Positions 51,577 through 60,282 of a DNA stretch of 64,000 bases are shown one piece after another. The notes beneath the pieces are model-generated. The model searched no databases, was not told the DNA's origin, and was given only the letters and a program-made list of their open reading frames with translations. The translations under genes were made by a program, and so were the position numbers. The DNA lies in the NCBI GenBank assembly GCA_027294455.1, contig JAPULZ010000079.1, positions 1 through 64,000 on the forward strand. The letters are read 5' to 3'. Within the stretch, counting starts at the first letter, position 1; each line of letters opens with the position of its first letter. The stretch is from Gemmatimonadota bacterium (lineage in GTDB: Bacteria > Gemmatimonadota > Gemmatimonadetes > Gemmatimonadales > GWC2-71-9).

Positions 51577-52349
51577 TGCAAGCGGTGGTGTTGGGATCAG
51601 GCACGTCCATGGGTGTTCCCGTCCTGGGTTGCACCTGCCCGGTGTGCCGTTCGGACGATCCCCGCGATCGACGGACCAGAGTGGGGGGTCTTGTCGAAGG
51701 GGCGGACGGGCGGCGGATCTTGATCGACACGCCCCCGGAGCTGCGGCTGCAACTGCTGTCGGCGGAGGTGGATGCCATCGATGCGGTGTTGTACACGCAT
51801 GACCATGCCGATCATGTGCACGGCATCGACGATTTGCGCGCCATCTGGCGGCGCAACGGCGCGTTGCCGCTCTACGGTCCGGCCGACACGCTGGAGCGCA
51901 TCTCCCATCGGTTCGACTACATCTTCGATCCGGCCGTCGTGGCGCCCCAGGGCACCTCGAAGCCCAATCTGGAGCCACGTCCGCTCGAGGCGGGACGCGA
52001 GGTGGAGATCGCGGGCATGCGTGTGTTGCCCATCGCCCTGTCGCACGGGGCCATGACCGTCTTCGGCTATCGCTTTGGACCGTTCGCGTACCTCACCGAC
52101 GCCAAAACGGTGCCTGACGAGGCAATCGCGGCGCTCCGGGGTGTGCGCGTCCTGGTGCTGAACGCCTTGTTCGACCGGCCCCATCCCACCCATCTATCCA
52201 TATCGGAGGCCATCGACGTCGCGCGCACCGTCGAGGCCGAACAGACGTTTCTGACCCACCTCACGCACCAGTTCAGCCACAAAGAGCTGGCCGCCAGGCT
52301 CCCCGAGGGGGTCGCCCCGGCGTACGACGGATTGAGGGTCACGTTTTGA
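51576..52349 (+). CDS. Metallo-beta-lactamase-fold hydrolase (PhnP/RNase Z-like)
   Basis: A 257-residue metal hydrolase. The N-terminal GSGTSMGVPVLGCTCPVC and DPRDRRTR are typical of PhnP-like phosphodiesterases. The metal site THDHADHVHGIDDLR and downstream LSHGAMTVFGYRFG, LTDAK and LTHQFSHKEL motifs are present. PhnP cleaves cyclic ribose phosphates, and relatives act on other small phosphodiesters. There is no phn cluster here, so the substrate is open. It is coupled to pyk by TGATG. Confidence 0.9.
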   Translation: MQAVVLGSGTSMGVPVLGCTCPVCRSDDPRDRRTRVGGLVEGADGRRILIDTPPELRLQLLSAEVDAIDAVLYTHDHADHVHGIDDLRAIWRRNGALPLYGPADTLERISHRFDYIFDPAVVAPQGTSKPNLEPRPLEAGREVEIAGMRVLPIALSHGAMTVFGYRFGPFAYLTDAKTVPDEAIAALRGVRVLVLNALFDRPHPTHLSISEAIDVARTVEAEQTFLTHLTHQFSHKELAARLPEGVAPAYDGLRVTF

Positions 52350-52438
52350 CGGCCTCCCAGGTAAATTTCGGTCCATGACACGGCGGCACGATTGGAACGT
52401 GTTCCCGTGCCACGGCACCGTGGACAACAGGGGGATGT

Positions 52439-52879
52439 ATGAGTGAACACCGTGAACCGTCAGTTGTGGTCGTCGAGCGCTCCGACAGCGGGCTGGGAGG
52501 GTTCCTGTTCGGCCTGGCCTTTGGCGCGGGCCTCGCGCTGTTGCTCGCTCCGAACACCGGTGAGGAGACCCGCCGCCAGTTGAAGAACACGGGGCGCCGG
52601 TTCCGGGCGGCGGCGGCGGAGAAGGCCGAGGACCTCCAGGAAGCGTTGAGTGCCGGATTCGAGCGGACGCGAGACCGAGTCGACGAGGAGCTCGAGAACG
52701 TTCGCGAAGTGTTCGACGAAAAACGCGAGGGCGCGAAGGAAGCGGTGGATGCGGGCAAGGCCGCGGTCCGATCCGCCCGGTCGGAGCTGGAGCGGCGCCT
52801 GTCCAAGTCCAAGTCCAAGTCCGCGAAGACCGCGGCCCGGAGAAGCGGCAACCGCAAGAAAGCGGACGACGAGGAGTAA
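52439..52879 (+). CDS. YtxH-type membrane protein
   Basis: A 146-residue protein. One membrane segment (GGFLFGLAFGAGLALLLAP, about 21-40) is followed by NTGEETRRQLKN, the usual YtxH pattern, then a long charged amphipathic helix of about 85 residues and a Lys/Ser tail with SKSKSKSAK. The family is stress-linked in Firmicutes but of unknown activity. AGGGGG lies just before the ATG. A GTGCCACGGCAC hairpin lies in the leader. Confidence 0.88.
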   Translation: MSEHREPSVVVVERSDSGLGGFLFGLAFGAGLALLLAPNTGEETRRQLKNTGRRFRAAAAEKAEDLQEALSAGFERTRDRVDEELENVREVFDEKREGAKEAVDAGKAAVRSARSELERRLSKSKSKSAKTAARRSGNRKKADDEE

Positions 52880-52901
52880 CCCTCCGCCAGCCGACGGCGT
52901 C

Positions 52902-53930
52902 TTGCTTGCCATCGATCTGCGGAGCGATACCGTCTCGGTGCCTTCGTCCGCCATGCGCGCCGCGATCGCGGAGGCGGAGGTGGGTGACGACGTGTTGGAC
53001 GGCGACCCCACGACGAGACGGCTAGAGGCCGACGTCGCACGGCTCCTCGGCCACGAGGCGGCCCTGTTCTTTCCCACCGGCACCCAGGCGAATCAGGTAG
53101 CGCTAAGCTTGTTGAGCGAGCCGGGCACCGAAATCGTCGTGGAGGAATGCGCGCACCTCACAGACTGCGAAGAAGCCGCCGCTGCGGCGTTGTGGGGTGT
53201 ACAGCTTCGCACAGTGAAAACCCCCGACGGTGTCATGACCGCCGACCTGGTACGGGAGCGGATCCGGCAGGGCCGATTTTGTCCGCGGACGTCGGCCATC
53301 GCCGTCGAGAACACCCACAACGCCGCCGGGGGCAAGGTGGCCGACCTCGAGACGATGGCGGCATTGCGGCAGCTCGCCGACTCGCACGAGCTGCCGCTGC
53401 ACATCGACGGTGCCCGGCTGTGGAATGCCGCCCATGCGCTGGGATGCCCGCCCGAGCGACTGGCCCAATTCGGCACCACCGTCATGGTGAGTTTTTCCAA
53501 GGGGCTGGGATGTCCGGCCGGGGCGTGTCTCGTCGGGCCGGAGTCGTTGTTGGAGCGTGCCGTAGCGATACGCCGGCAATTGGGGGGTGGGATGCGTCAA
53601 TCCGGGATCCTGGCCGCGGCGTGTCTCTTCGCCTTGGAGCACAACCTCGCGCGCTTGGGAGAGGATCATGCCAGGGCCCAAATCGCGGCCAGGATGCTGG
53701 AGCACCACGCAGAGGTCACCCCGGTGCCGCCGGACACCAACATCGTGATGCTCGATCTCCGGACGTTGGCGGCGGACGAGGCGGCGCGGCGCCTCGCGGC
53801 CGCCGGCGTGCTGGTGTCGGTCTTCGGACCTCGTCGGTTGCGGCTCGTGACGCATCTTTGTGTGAGCGAGCAGGACGTGCGGGAAGCCGCCCAAACCATC
53901 GATCACGTACTCGGTGAAGGGGGCTCGTGA
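52902..53930 (+). CDS. Low-specificity L-threonine aldolase
   Basis: A 342-residue PLP enzyme splitting threonine or allo-threonine into glycine and acetaldehyde. Family features are IDLRSDTVSVPSSAMR at the start, GTQANQVAL, HIDGARLWNAA, and the PLP Lys in VSFSKGLGCPAG. The only start that fits the family N-terminus is a TTG at 52902, with no clear ribosome binding site, so initiation may depend on YtxH translation. The stop overlaps trkA by 4 bases. Confidence 0.93.
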   Translation: MLAIDLRSDTVSVPSSAMRAAIAEAEVGDDVLDGDPTTRRLEADVARLLGHEAALFFPTGTQANQVALSLLSEPGTEIVVEECAHLTDCEEAAAAALWGVQLRTVKTPDGVMTADLVRERIRQGRFCPRTSAIAVENTHNAAGGKVADLETMAALRQLADSHELPLHIDGARLWNAAHALGCPPERLAQFGTTVMVSFSKGLGCPAGACLVGPESLLERAVAIRRQLGGGMRQSGILAAACLFALEHNLARLGEDHARAQIAARMLEHHAEVTPVPPDTNIVMLDLRTLAADEAARRLAAAGVLVSVFGPRRLRLVTHLCVSEQDVREAAQTIDHVLGEGGS

Positions 53931-55273
53931 GCGTTGTCATCGTCGGAGCTGGCGAAGTCGGTTTTCACGTGGCGCAACGCCTCTCGAATGAGGGGGAGAC
54001 GGTCGTGGTGGTGGACGTGGCGCGGGAGCGGCTGGACTATGTCGACAGTCACCTGGACGTCGGGGTGATCGAGGGAAACGGTGCGAGTCCCGCCGTATTG
54101 CGCCGGGCCGGTGTCGAAAAAGCTACCCTCTTCGTGGCGGTGACCAGTCTCGACGAGGTCAATCTCGTTGCTTGCATGGCGGCGCGGGGTGGACCGGATC
54201 TGGTGAAGGTGGTGCGGGTCTCCAACCCGGATTTTTACACCGAGGCACGGGATCTCGACGCCGCGCAATTCGGCGTCGACGTGATGATCAACCCAGAGCG
54301 GGAGTTGGCGATCGATACCCTGCATTTGCTGCAATCGACCGTGGCGACGGACATCGCCGCGTTCTCCGACGGCAAGGTCCAGCTGATGAGCCTCGAGGTC
54401 GAGGCAAACGCGCCGATTGTCAATCGGAGTCTGGCGGACATCACGCTCGAGATCCCCGACGTGCCGTTGTTGACGGCCGCCATCGATCGCGGGGGGGAGA
54501 CGTTGGTGCCGGACGGATCGACGGTCGTGCGGGCGGGCGATCAGGTGTACGTCGTGGCCACGGCCGAGGCGGTGAACAAGGCCCTCGAGTTGACCGGGCA
54601 TCCGGCGGCCAAGCTCAACCGCGTGATGATTGCGGGCGGAAGCGTGGAGGCCTACTACCTCGCCCAGCTCCTCGAGGAGAACCGCGTGCATGCCACCATG
54701 CTCGTGCATGAACGGGCCCGTGCGGGGGAGCTGGCGGAGAAGTTGCCCAAGACCCTCATCCTCAGCGGGGATGCCACGGACGTCGAGCTGTTGGAGGCCG
54801 AGGGGGTGGGAGACATGGACGCGTTCGTGGCCCTGACTGACGAGGATCGGACCAACATTCTGTCCTCGCTCGTGGCGAAACATGCCGGGGCGAAGCAGGT
54901 CGTCACGCTGGTCAATAAGATTGAATACGTTTCGCTGGCACGCCACATCGGGCTGGACGCTGCGGTGAGTCCCCGCCTGTCAGCGGCGAATGCGATTCTC
55001 CGCGGCGTGCACCACGGCAGCGTGACGCGGGTGTCGACGTTCAAGGACACCGACGCCGAAGCGATTTCATTCAAGGTCTCCCCGGCGTGTCCCATCGTCG
55101 GCCAGCCGCTCATGGCGACCGACTTCCCCAAGGGCGCCATCGTGGCCGCGATCCTCCGCGGGGAGTCCGCGATCATTCCCCGCGGGAGCGATTCGTTGCA
55201 CGCGGGTGATACCGCCGTCGTATTCGCCCTGCCGGACGCCGTCGCGAACGTGACGAAGTTGTTTCCCGGTTGA
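53927..55273 (+). CDS. trkA: Trk-system potassium uptake regulatory protein TrkA
   Basis: A 448-residue cytoplasmic regulator with two RCK units, each a Rossmann NAD-binding domain plus a TrkA-C domain. The first glycine-rich loop is VIVGAGEVGFHVAQ; the second unit starts MIAGGSVEAYYLAQLL. TrkA-C signatures are VQLMSLEVEANAPIVNRSL and ISFKVSPACPIVGQPL. The GTG start overlaps the stop of threonine aldolase. The membrane partner TrkH is not in the window. Confidence 0.95.
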   Translation: MSVVIVGAGEVGFHVAQRLSNEGETVVVVDVARERLDYVDSHLDVGVIEGNGASPAVLRRAGVEKATLFVAVTSLDEVNLVACMAARGGPDLVKVVRVSNPDFYTEARDLDAAQFGVDVMINPERELAIDTLHLLQSTVATDIAAFSDGKVQLMSLEVEANAPIVNRSLADITLEIPDVPLLTAAIDRGGETLVPDGSTVVRAGDQVYVVATAEAVNKALELTGHPAAKLNRVMIAGGSVEAYYLAQLLEENRVHATMLVHERARAGELAEKLPKTLILSGDATDVELLEAEGVGDMDAFVALTDEDRTNILSSLVAKHAGAKQVVTLVNKIEYVSLARHIGLDAAVSPRLSAANAILRGVHHGSVTRVSTFKDTDAEAISFKVSPACPIVGQPLMATDFPKGAIVAAILRGESAIIPRGSDSLHAGDTAVVFALPDAVANVTKLFPG

Positions 55274-55334
55274 GGTACAGGGTGCTTCCGGGCCGGTTGT
55301 GGCGCGCGCGCTCCGGCCTGAGTAACTTTCCCAT

Positions 55335-55431
55335 GCCCCAGGTCCGGAGGGCGCATGCCCGTGAATCGCGTCAGGACCGTGCAGGTAGCAGCGCTAAGCG
55401 ATCGCAAGTGTCGCTTCGGGAAGCCTGGGGC
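55335..55431 (+). ncRNA. ffs: Signal recognition particle RNA (4.5S type)
   Basis: The terminal stem is perfect: GCCCCAGG (55335-55342) pairs with CCTGGGGC (55424-55431). In between lies the conserved SRP helix 8 core GTCAGGACC...GGTAGCAGC (55370-55392), with the asymmetric and symmetric loops seen in all bacteria. The tip reads ACC-GTGCA-GGT, a five-base loop where most bacteria have a four-base GGAA. CGCTTTTCTTTT follows as a terminator. The length (about 97) fits the small bacterial form without an Alu domain. It lies 14 bases before dnaX. Confidence 0.85.
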
Positions 55432-55433
55432 GC

Positions 55434-55442
55434 TTTTCTTTT
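55434..55442 (+). terminator. T-tract ending the SRP RNA
   Basis: TTTTCTTTT directly follows the closing stem of the SRP RNA, so the RNA's own stem serves as the terminator hairpin. Since dnaX starts only 4 bases after the tract, readthrough or another promoter must supply dnaX mRNA. Confidence 0.65.
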
Positions 55443-55445
55443 ATC

Positions 55446-57155
55446 ATGAGTCACACCGCTCTCGCCCGTAAATACCGCCCCAGGCGATTCGCCGACCTGA
55501 TCGGCCAAATGCACGTGGCCACGGGGTTAGCCGGTGCCGTCGCCAAGAACCGTGTGGCGCACGGATACCTCCTGACGGGACCACGAGGGACGGGCAAGAC
55601 GACGGCGGCTCGTATTCTCGCCATGGCACTCAACTGCGAGCGCCGGGATCGGGGTGCGTCCGACGGCGAACCGTGCGGTGAGTGCGAATCCTGTCGTCGG
55701 GTATGGGCGGGATCGGCCAACCTCGATGTCGTCGAGATCGATGCCGCCAGCAACCGCGGCGTGGATGACGCGCGCGAGTTGCGCCAGCGGGCCATGTATG
55801 CGGCCAGCGGTCCCGACCGGTACAAGGTGTACATCATCGATGAAGCGCACATGCTCACGCGCGAGGCGTGGAATGCGCTCTTGAAGATCTTGGAAGAACC
55901 GCCGTCACGTGTCGTGTTCGTCTTCGCCACCACCGATCCGCAAAAAATTGCCAATACGGCCAGCGCGGTGCTGAGCCGTCTGCAGCGATTCGATTTTCGG
56001 AACATCGGGCCCAAGGCCATCGTGGATCGGTTGCGGGAGGTCGCGGCTGCCGAAGAACTCACGGCGGAGGACGACGCGTTGGCGCTGATTGCACGGATCG
56101 CTCGAGGCGGCATGCGAGACGCGCTGTCCATGTTCGATCAAATCGTGGTCTTCGGCGATGGGGCCGTCACCACCAGCGGAGTCCATGAGGCGCTTGGGCT
56201 CATCGACGACGACATGTACGGCGAGCTCCTTACCATGGTCGCGGAACGCCGCACGACGGACGTCTTCGGCTATGTCGCCCGCCTGGTGGAGCAGGGAGCG
56301 GACCTCACGGAGTTCGTGGGCGGCACGGGCGAAATCCTTCGGGCCCTGATGCTCAAGATCCTCGGGGGCAATCCCGAGGGGTTGACCGAGAGCCTCAAGG
56401 GGGTCATCGACCGTGTGGCGGCCGAGCTCTCCCAGGGCGATCTGCTGCGCATGTTGAAGTTGTTGCAGGAATCCGAGACCTCGATCCGGCGGAGTCCCAA
56501 TACGCGGCTCCACGTGGAAACGCTCCTCTTGCAGTGGACCATGCTGGATCGAACGGTGGAGATCGCCCAGGTCCTGGAGGCGGTCCGTGCCGGAGGGGCT
56601 TCGCCTGGGCCGCCCGTGTCCCCCGCGCCGCCGACCCAGTCGCCGCCTCGGACCGCCCGGAGGTCTCCTGGCCCGTCCGGAGGCCAGCGGGAGCCCTCGC
56701 GAACGGCTCCCCCGGGTCCCGAGCCGCAGGCCGCCCCGGCGGACGACCCGCCCAGGGCGGCAGGCCCTCCCACCCTGGAGGGCCTGCAGGCTGCGTGGAG
56801 GACGGTGCTGGAGGGGATCGGGCGCAAGAACCCCATCTTGAGGGAGACCCTCTCCCAGGCCCGGCCCAGCGCCTTGGCCGACGGCGTCGTGTCCATCGAG
56901 GTGGCGGGTGGGGAGCTCCAGATCGAGGGCTTGATGCGAAACAAGAGCGTTGTCCAGGACGCCCTCGCCGGCTACTTCGGCACCGCGACCGGCGTCGAGT
57001 TCACGGCTGGAGCCGAGCACCTCCCCGCGCCCAAGCCCGAGCCCCGTCGCCAGACCCAGGATGCGGATCGCGAGGACCGGTTGCGCGCCTATCGGGGCCA
57101 GGATCCTGCCCTCGATGCGGTAGTGGACGCCCTCGATCTGGAGCTTTTGGAGTAG
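55446..57155 (+). CDS. dnaX: DNA polymerase III subunit gamma/tau
   Basis: A 569-residue clamp-loader ATPase. Walker A is GPRGTGKTTAA (about 40). The zinc module has C-x(n)-CGECESC, Walker B is IIDEAHML and the sensor region is VLSRLQRF. The ATPase and oligomerisation domains run to about residue 370; a Pro-rich linker (about 385-440) follows, then a C-terminal tau-like domain. I saw no clear programmed frameshift signal for a separate gamma form. The ATG has no ribosome binding site because the SRP terminator lies directly before it. Confidence 0.97.
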   Translation: MSHTALARKYRPRRFADLIGQMHVATGLAGAVAKNRVAHGYLLTGPRGTGKTTAARILAMALNCERRDRGASDGEPCGECESCRRVWAGSANLDVVEIDAASNRGVDDARELRQRAMYAASGPDRYKVYIIDEAHMLTREAWNALLKILEEPPSRVVFVFATTDPQKIANTASAVLSRLQRFDFRNIGPKAIVDRLREVAAAEELTAEDDALALIARIARGGMRDALSMFDQIVVFGDGAVTTSGVHEALGLIDDDMYGELLTMVAERRTTDVFGYVARLVEQGADLTEFVGGTGEILRALMLKILGGNPEGLTESLKGVIDRVAAELSQGDLLRMLKLLQESETSIRRSPNTRLHVETLLLQWTMLDRTVEIAQVLEAVRAGGASPGPPVSPAPPTQSPPRTARRSPGPSGGQREPSRTAPPGPEPQAAPADDPPRAAGPPTLEGLQAAWRTVLEGIGRKNPILRETLSQARPSALADGVVSIEVAGGELQIEGLMRNKSVVQDALAGYFGTATGVEFTAGAEHLPAPKPEPRRQTQDADREDRLRAYRGQDPALDAVVDALDLELLE

Positions 57156-57219
57156 CTTGCGGCGTTTTTGCGGCTGGGGTAGCTTGTAACGCTGGTAACT
57201 CTAACAACTGCACGGATAT

Positions 57220-57537
57220 ATGTCGGATTTCTCGCAGCTCCTTCAACTGGGCCAGCAGATGCAGGGTCGCATCACGCAGATGCAGACCGAGCTGACCCAG
57301 CGCACCGTGACGGGATCCGCCGGGGGCGGCATGGTGACCGCTACCGCGGACGGGAAGGGCCAAATTCGCAAGATCAAGATCGACCCGAGCATCGTTGAAG
57401 ACGGCGATGTAGAAATGATCGAGGACCTGGTTTCTGCGGCTGTGGCCGATGCCCAACGCCGCGCCGAAGAGATCTACAAGGACGAGCTGCGCAAGGTTAC
57501 GGGAGGGCTCCCGCTCCCCTTCCAGCCGCCACTTTAG
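57220..57537 (+). CDS. YbaB/EbfC nucleoid-associated protein
   Basis: A 105-residue DNA-binding protein of normal length for the family. The N-terminal helix LLQLGQQMQGRITQMQTEL and the TVTGSAGGGMVTATADGKGQIRKIKIDP core, given here in pieces, are typical. It sits between dnaX and recR as in most bacteria, and it lies 4 bases before the recR start. Confidence 0.95.
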   Translation: MSDFSQLLQLGQQMQGRITQMQTELTQRTVTGSAGGGMVTATADGKGQIRKIKIDPSIVEDGDVEMIEDLVSAAVADAQRRAEEIYKDELRKVTGGLPLPFQPPL

Positions 57538-57541
57538 ACGC

Positions 57542-58138
57542 GTGTCTGCCATCGAGGATCTGACGGCGGAGCTGGCCAAGCTTCCCGGGATCGGTCGGAA
57601 GACGGCGAGCCGTCTCACGTTTTTTTTGCTAAAACAGCCCCCAGGTGCCGCGGAATCCCTCGCTGGAGCAATCCAGCGCGTGGCGGAGCGTGTCAATCTG
57701 TGTTCGACGTGCGGGAATTTCAGCGAGGGCGACCCATGTTCGATCTGTACGGACACACGGCGGGATCGGGGGACCGTGTGCGTCGTCGAGGAGGCGTCCG
57801 ACATCGAGGCAATTGAGCGCTCGGCAGAGTTTCGTGGGCTGTATCACGTTCTGGGTGGTCATCTGTCACCGCTAGATGGTGTCGGTCCTGACGAACTTCG
57901 AATCGATGCTCTGCGTCGTCGGTTGGAGAATGGCTCCGAGGTGCGGGAGGTCATTCTTGCGACCAATCCCTCCATGGAGGGTGAGGTGACGGCCACGTAC
58001 CTTCGTGGCGTCCTGGCGCGAGCCGGACTCAAGGTGACGCGCATCGCGCTCGGGCTTCCCATCGGCGGCGATCTGGAGTATGCCGACCGTGTCACGATCG
58101 CCCGGGCGCTCGCGGCCCGCACGGAGATGGCGGAGTAA
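57542..58138 (+). CDS. recR: Recombination mediator protein RecR
   Basis: A 198-residue protein of the RecFOR pathway that helps load RecA at gaps. The GTG at 57542 gives VSAIEDLTAELAKLPGIGRKTASRL with the HhH motif. The zinc finger CSTCGNFSEGDPCSICTD and the Toprim domain (VCVVEEASDIEAIE) follow, with the YHVLGGHLSPLDGVGP signature. The TAA stop overlaps the next ATG. Confidence 0.97.
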   Translation: MSAIEDLTAELAKLPGIGRKTASRLTFFLLKQPPGAAESLAGAIQRVAERVNLCSTCGNFSEGDPCSICTDTRRDRGTVCVVEEASDIEAIERSAEFRGLYHVLGGHLSPLDGVGPDELRIDALRRRLENGSEVREVILATNPSMEGEVTATYLRGVLARAGLKVTRIALGLPIGGDLEYADRVTIARALAARTEMAE

Positions 58139-58407
58139 TGGGGACCAAGGTCAAGGCGGCGTTGCTGACGTTTGGCTTTGGAGCGTTGGTGGGGGCGGTC
58201 TTGGCGCAGGAGTCGATGGGACGGCATCGCGGTGATCTGTTCAGCGGACGGCCGCTCCGCAGACTCTCGGCGCTCGGGTTTCTCAGCGGGAACCCCAGCG
58301 TGGAGACCGTACGCCTGCTCCACGATTATCTGGCCTGGGAGCAGCACCCGATGCTGCGCCGGAGGGCGGACGGCATCGTACGCAAGATGGAAGCGAAACT
58401 TGGATAA
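58138..58407 (+). CDS. Small membrane-anchored protein of unknown function
   Basis: An 89-residue protein. A hydrophobic N-terminal segment (about 5-23, AALLTFGFGALVGAVLA) acts as a signal anchor. A basic helical part follows (PLRRLSALGFLSGNPSVETVRLLHDYLAWEQHPMLRRRADG, in parts). I do not recognise it. It overlaps recR by one base (TAATG) and precedes the MglB-like gene by 12 bases, so it may tie the two groups. Confidence 0.78.
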   Translation: MGTKVKAALLTFGFGALVGAVLAQESMGRHRGDLFSGRPLRRLSALGFLSGNPSVETVRLLHDYLAWEQHPMLRRRADGIVRKMEAKLG

Positions 58408-58419
58408 GGTGAGGGCCGA

Positions 58420-58914
58420 ATGACCGGTGCCGGTAGTTGGTCTTTAGGCGAATCTGACTACAACAAGATCAACGAGCATTTGCTGGCTTTGCTCCGCGAA
58501 TCCGATGCGCGGAGCGCTATGGTCGTCGATCGAACAGGACAGCTGCTGGCGAACGCCGGCGAGGAGCTATCGTTCGATCCGACCGTCTTTGCGTCGCTCA
58601 CCGCCGCCGATTTCAGTGCAAACGACCAGCTGGCCAAGATGATCGGGGAGGCGGAGTTCGCCTCGCTGTTTCATCAGGGCGAGAAGGAATCCATGTATCT
58701 CGCCGATGTTGGGCGCAAGCTCATCTTGGTGGTTTTGTTCGATAAGCGGACGACGGTTGGGATGGTCCGGCTTCGCGTGAAACAGACGGTGCAGGATCTC
58801 GACGTGCTGATCACGGAGATGTTCGGCCGAGCCCCAGGGGATCCAGCCAGCCCAGAACAAGGCGGATTGCTAGAGGGAGCGGACGACGAAATCGACAAGC
58901 TGTTCGGCGACTGA
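58420..58914 (+). CDS. Roadblock/LC7 domain protein, MglB-like
   Basis: A 164-residue protein with a roadblock domain at about 18-130 (SAMVVDRTGQLLANAG, LFHQGEKESMYLADVGRKLILVVLF, and TVGMVRLRVKQTVQDLDVLI in pieces). MglB proteins are the GTPase-activating partners of MglA and set cell polarity. The C-terminal tail is acidic and Pro/Gly-rich (DDEIDKLFGD). It is directly followed by the MglA-type GTPase gene. Confidence 0.92.
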   Translation: MTGAGSWSLGESDYNKINEHLLALLRESDARSAMVVDRTGQLLANAGEELSFDPTVFASLTAADFSANDQLAKMIGEAEFASLFHQGEKESMYLADVGRKLILVVLFDKRTTVGMVRLRVKQTVQDLDVLITEMFGRAPGDPASPEQGGLLEGADDEIDKLFGD

Positions 58915-58929
58915 GGGGGAGTATCGATC

Positions 58930-59604
58930 ATGTCGATGATCAACTACGCCTCCCGCGAAATCAACTGCAAGCTCGTTTATTACGGTCCGGGTTTGGGCGG
59001 CAAGACGACCAACTTGGAACATGTGTACGGCAAGGTGGCGCCCGACAAGCGCGGCAAGATGGTCTCCCTGGCCACAGAGACGGAGCGGACGCTCTTTTTC
59101 GACTTCCTGCCGGTAGACCTGGGCACCATCCGCGGCTTCAAGACCCGGTTTCATTTGTACACCGTGCCGGGCCAAGTGTATTACAACGCTTCGCGAAAGC
59201 TCATCCTCAAGGGCGTCGACGGCGTCGTGTTCGTGGCCGATAGTCAGATGGACCGCATGGAAGCCAACGTCGAATCCATGCAGAATCTGTACGACAACAT
59301 GGCGGAGTACGGGTACGATCTGACCAAGATCCCGTTCGTGGTCCAGTACAACAAGCGGGACTTGCCCAACGCGGCACCCATCGCCGACCTCCAGGCGCAG
59401 CTGAACCCGGGGTGGGAGGTGACCGACCGCGCCAGACAGCGCGTCACCCCCGATCCGGTCAATGAGGGCGAGAGCCTCATCGAGCAAGTCGATGGGACCT
59501 GGATCGAACGAGCGCCGTACTTCGAATCGATCGCATTACAGGGTCAAGGGGTTTTTGAGACCCTCAGACACGGTGCGAAGTTGGTTCTCAAGACACTGAG
59601 CTAG
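58930..59604 (+). CDS. MglA-type small Ras-like GTPase
   Basis: A 224-residue GTPase. The P-loop is [12 protein letters not shown] (about 18-29), switch II contains [16 protein letters not shown], and the base-recognition motif is [10 protein letters not shown]. MglA-GTP with MglB sets the leading pole in gliding or twitching bacteria and can act on type IV pili. Here a PilT-like ATPase lies 43 kb away, and its link is only suggestive. A GGGGAG ribosome binding site precedes the ATG. Confidence 0.95.
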   Translation: MSMINYASREINCKLVYYGPGLGGKTTNLEHVYGKVAPDKRGKMVSLATETERTLFFDFLPVDLGTIRGFKTRFHLYTVPGQVYYNASRKLILKGVDGVVFVADSQMDRMEANVESMQNLYDNMAEYGYDLTKIPFVVQYNKRDLPNAAPIADLQAQLNPGWEVTDRARQRVTPDPVNEGESLIEQVDGTWIERAPYFESIALQGQGVFETLRHGAKLVLKTLS

Positions 59605-59613
59605 CGAGCGGGC

Positions 59614-60282
59614 ATGGTCTGGACGCTGCCCAACATTCTCACCGTGTCGCGCATCGCGCTGACGCCGGTGGTCGCCCTCTTGCCCTTCATCAATGGCTAC
59701 CTCCCCAAGCTGATCGCATTTGTCGTGTTTGTCATTGCCGCCATCAGCGACCTCATCGACGGGCATCTCGCACGGCAGCGCGACGAGGTGACGGACCTCG
59801 GGAAACTGCTGGATCCCATCGCCGACAAATTGTTGTTGTTCGCCGCGTTGATCCCCATCTTCGCCATCACGCGCTCGTCCATGAGTCAGTACGGAATTCC
59901 ATGGTGGGGGAACTTGCCGCTGATCGTGCTGCTGCTCCTCGTGGGCCGCGAGATCGCCATGACGGTGTTCCGCCACGTGGCCAAGGGGCGCGGAGTCGTG
60001 ATCGCGGCGGACTCCGCAGGGAAGATCAAGACGGTCGTCCAGAACATCTTCCTGGGGGCCACTATCGCCTGGTTTGCGTGGCGCGATATGCGAGTGCAGT
60101 TCGGATGGGAGACGGGCTGGCTCGGGGACCTATGGAACCGCGTTCACGGAGCGGTCGTGGCCGTGACACTCGGAGGAGCGTTGGTGCTCACGGTGTTCTC
60201 CTTGTTGAACTACTTCTATCGCTACCGCAACCTCTTTCGGAGTACCTCGGCCGTTTCGCCGAAGTCGGGCCATGGAGCTTGA
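59614..60282 (+). CDS. pgsA: CDP-diacylglycerol-glycerol-3-phosphate 3-phosphatidyltransferase
   Basis: A 222-residue membrane enzyme for phosphatidylglycerol synthesis. The full CDP-alcohol phosphotransferase motif is present: DLIDGHLARQRDEVTDLGKL then LDPIADK, with all three Asp residues. Five to six hydrophobic segments. It follows the MglA gene by 9 bases and overlaps cinA by 11. Confidence 0.94.
   Translation: MVWTLPNILTVSRIALTPVVALLPFINGYLPKLIAFVVFVIAAISDLIDGHLARQRDEVTDLGKLLDPIADKLLLFAALIPIFAITRSSMSQYGIPWWGNLPLIVLLLLVGREIAMTVFRHVAKGRGVVIAADSAGKIKTVVQNIFLGATIAWFAWRDMRVQFGWETGWLGDLWNRVHGAVVAVTLGGALVLTVFSLLNYFYRYRNLFRSTSAVSPKSGHGA

Noticed and set aside
55945..55956. A run of six A in dnaX as a programmed frameshift site for the gamma subunit.
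   Set aside because: It lies near codon 168 inside the ATPase domain, far too early for a functional gamma form, and has no stimulatory hairpin.
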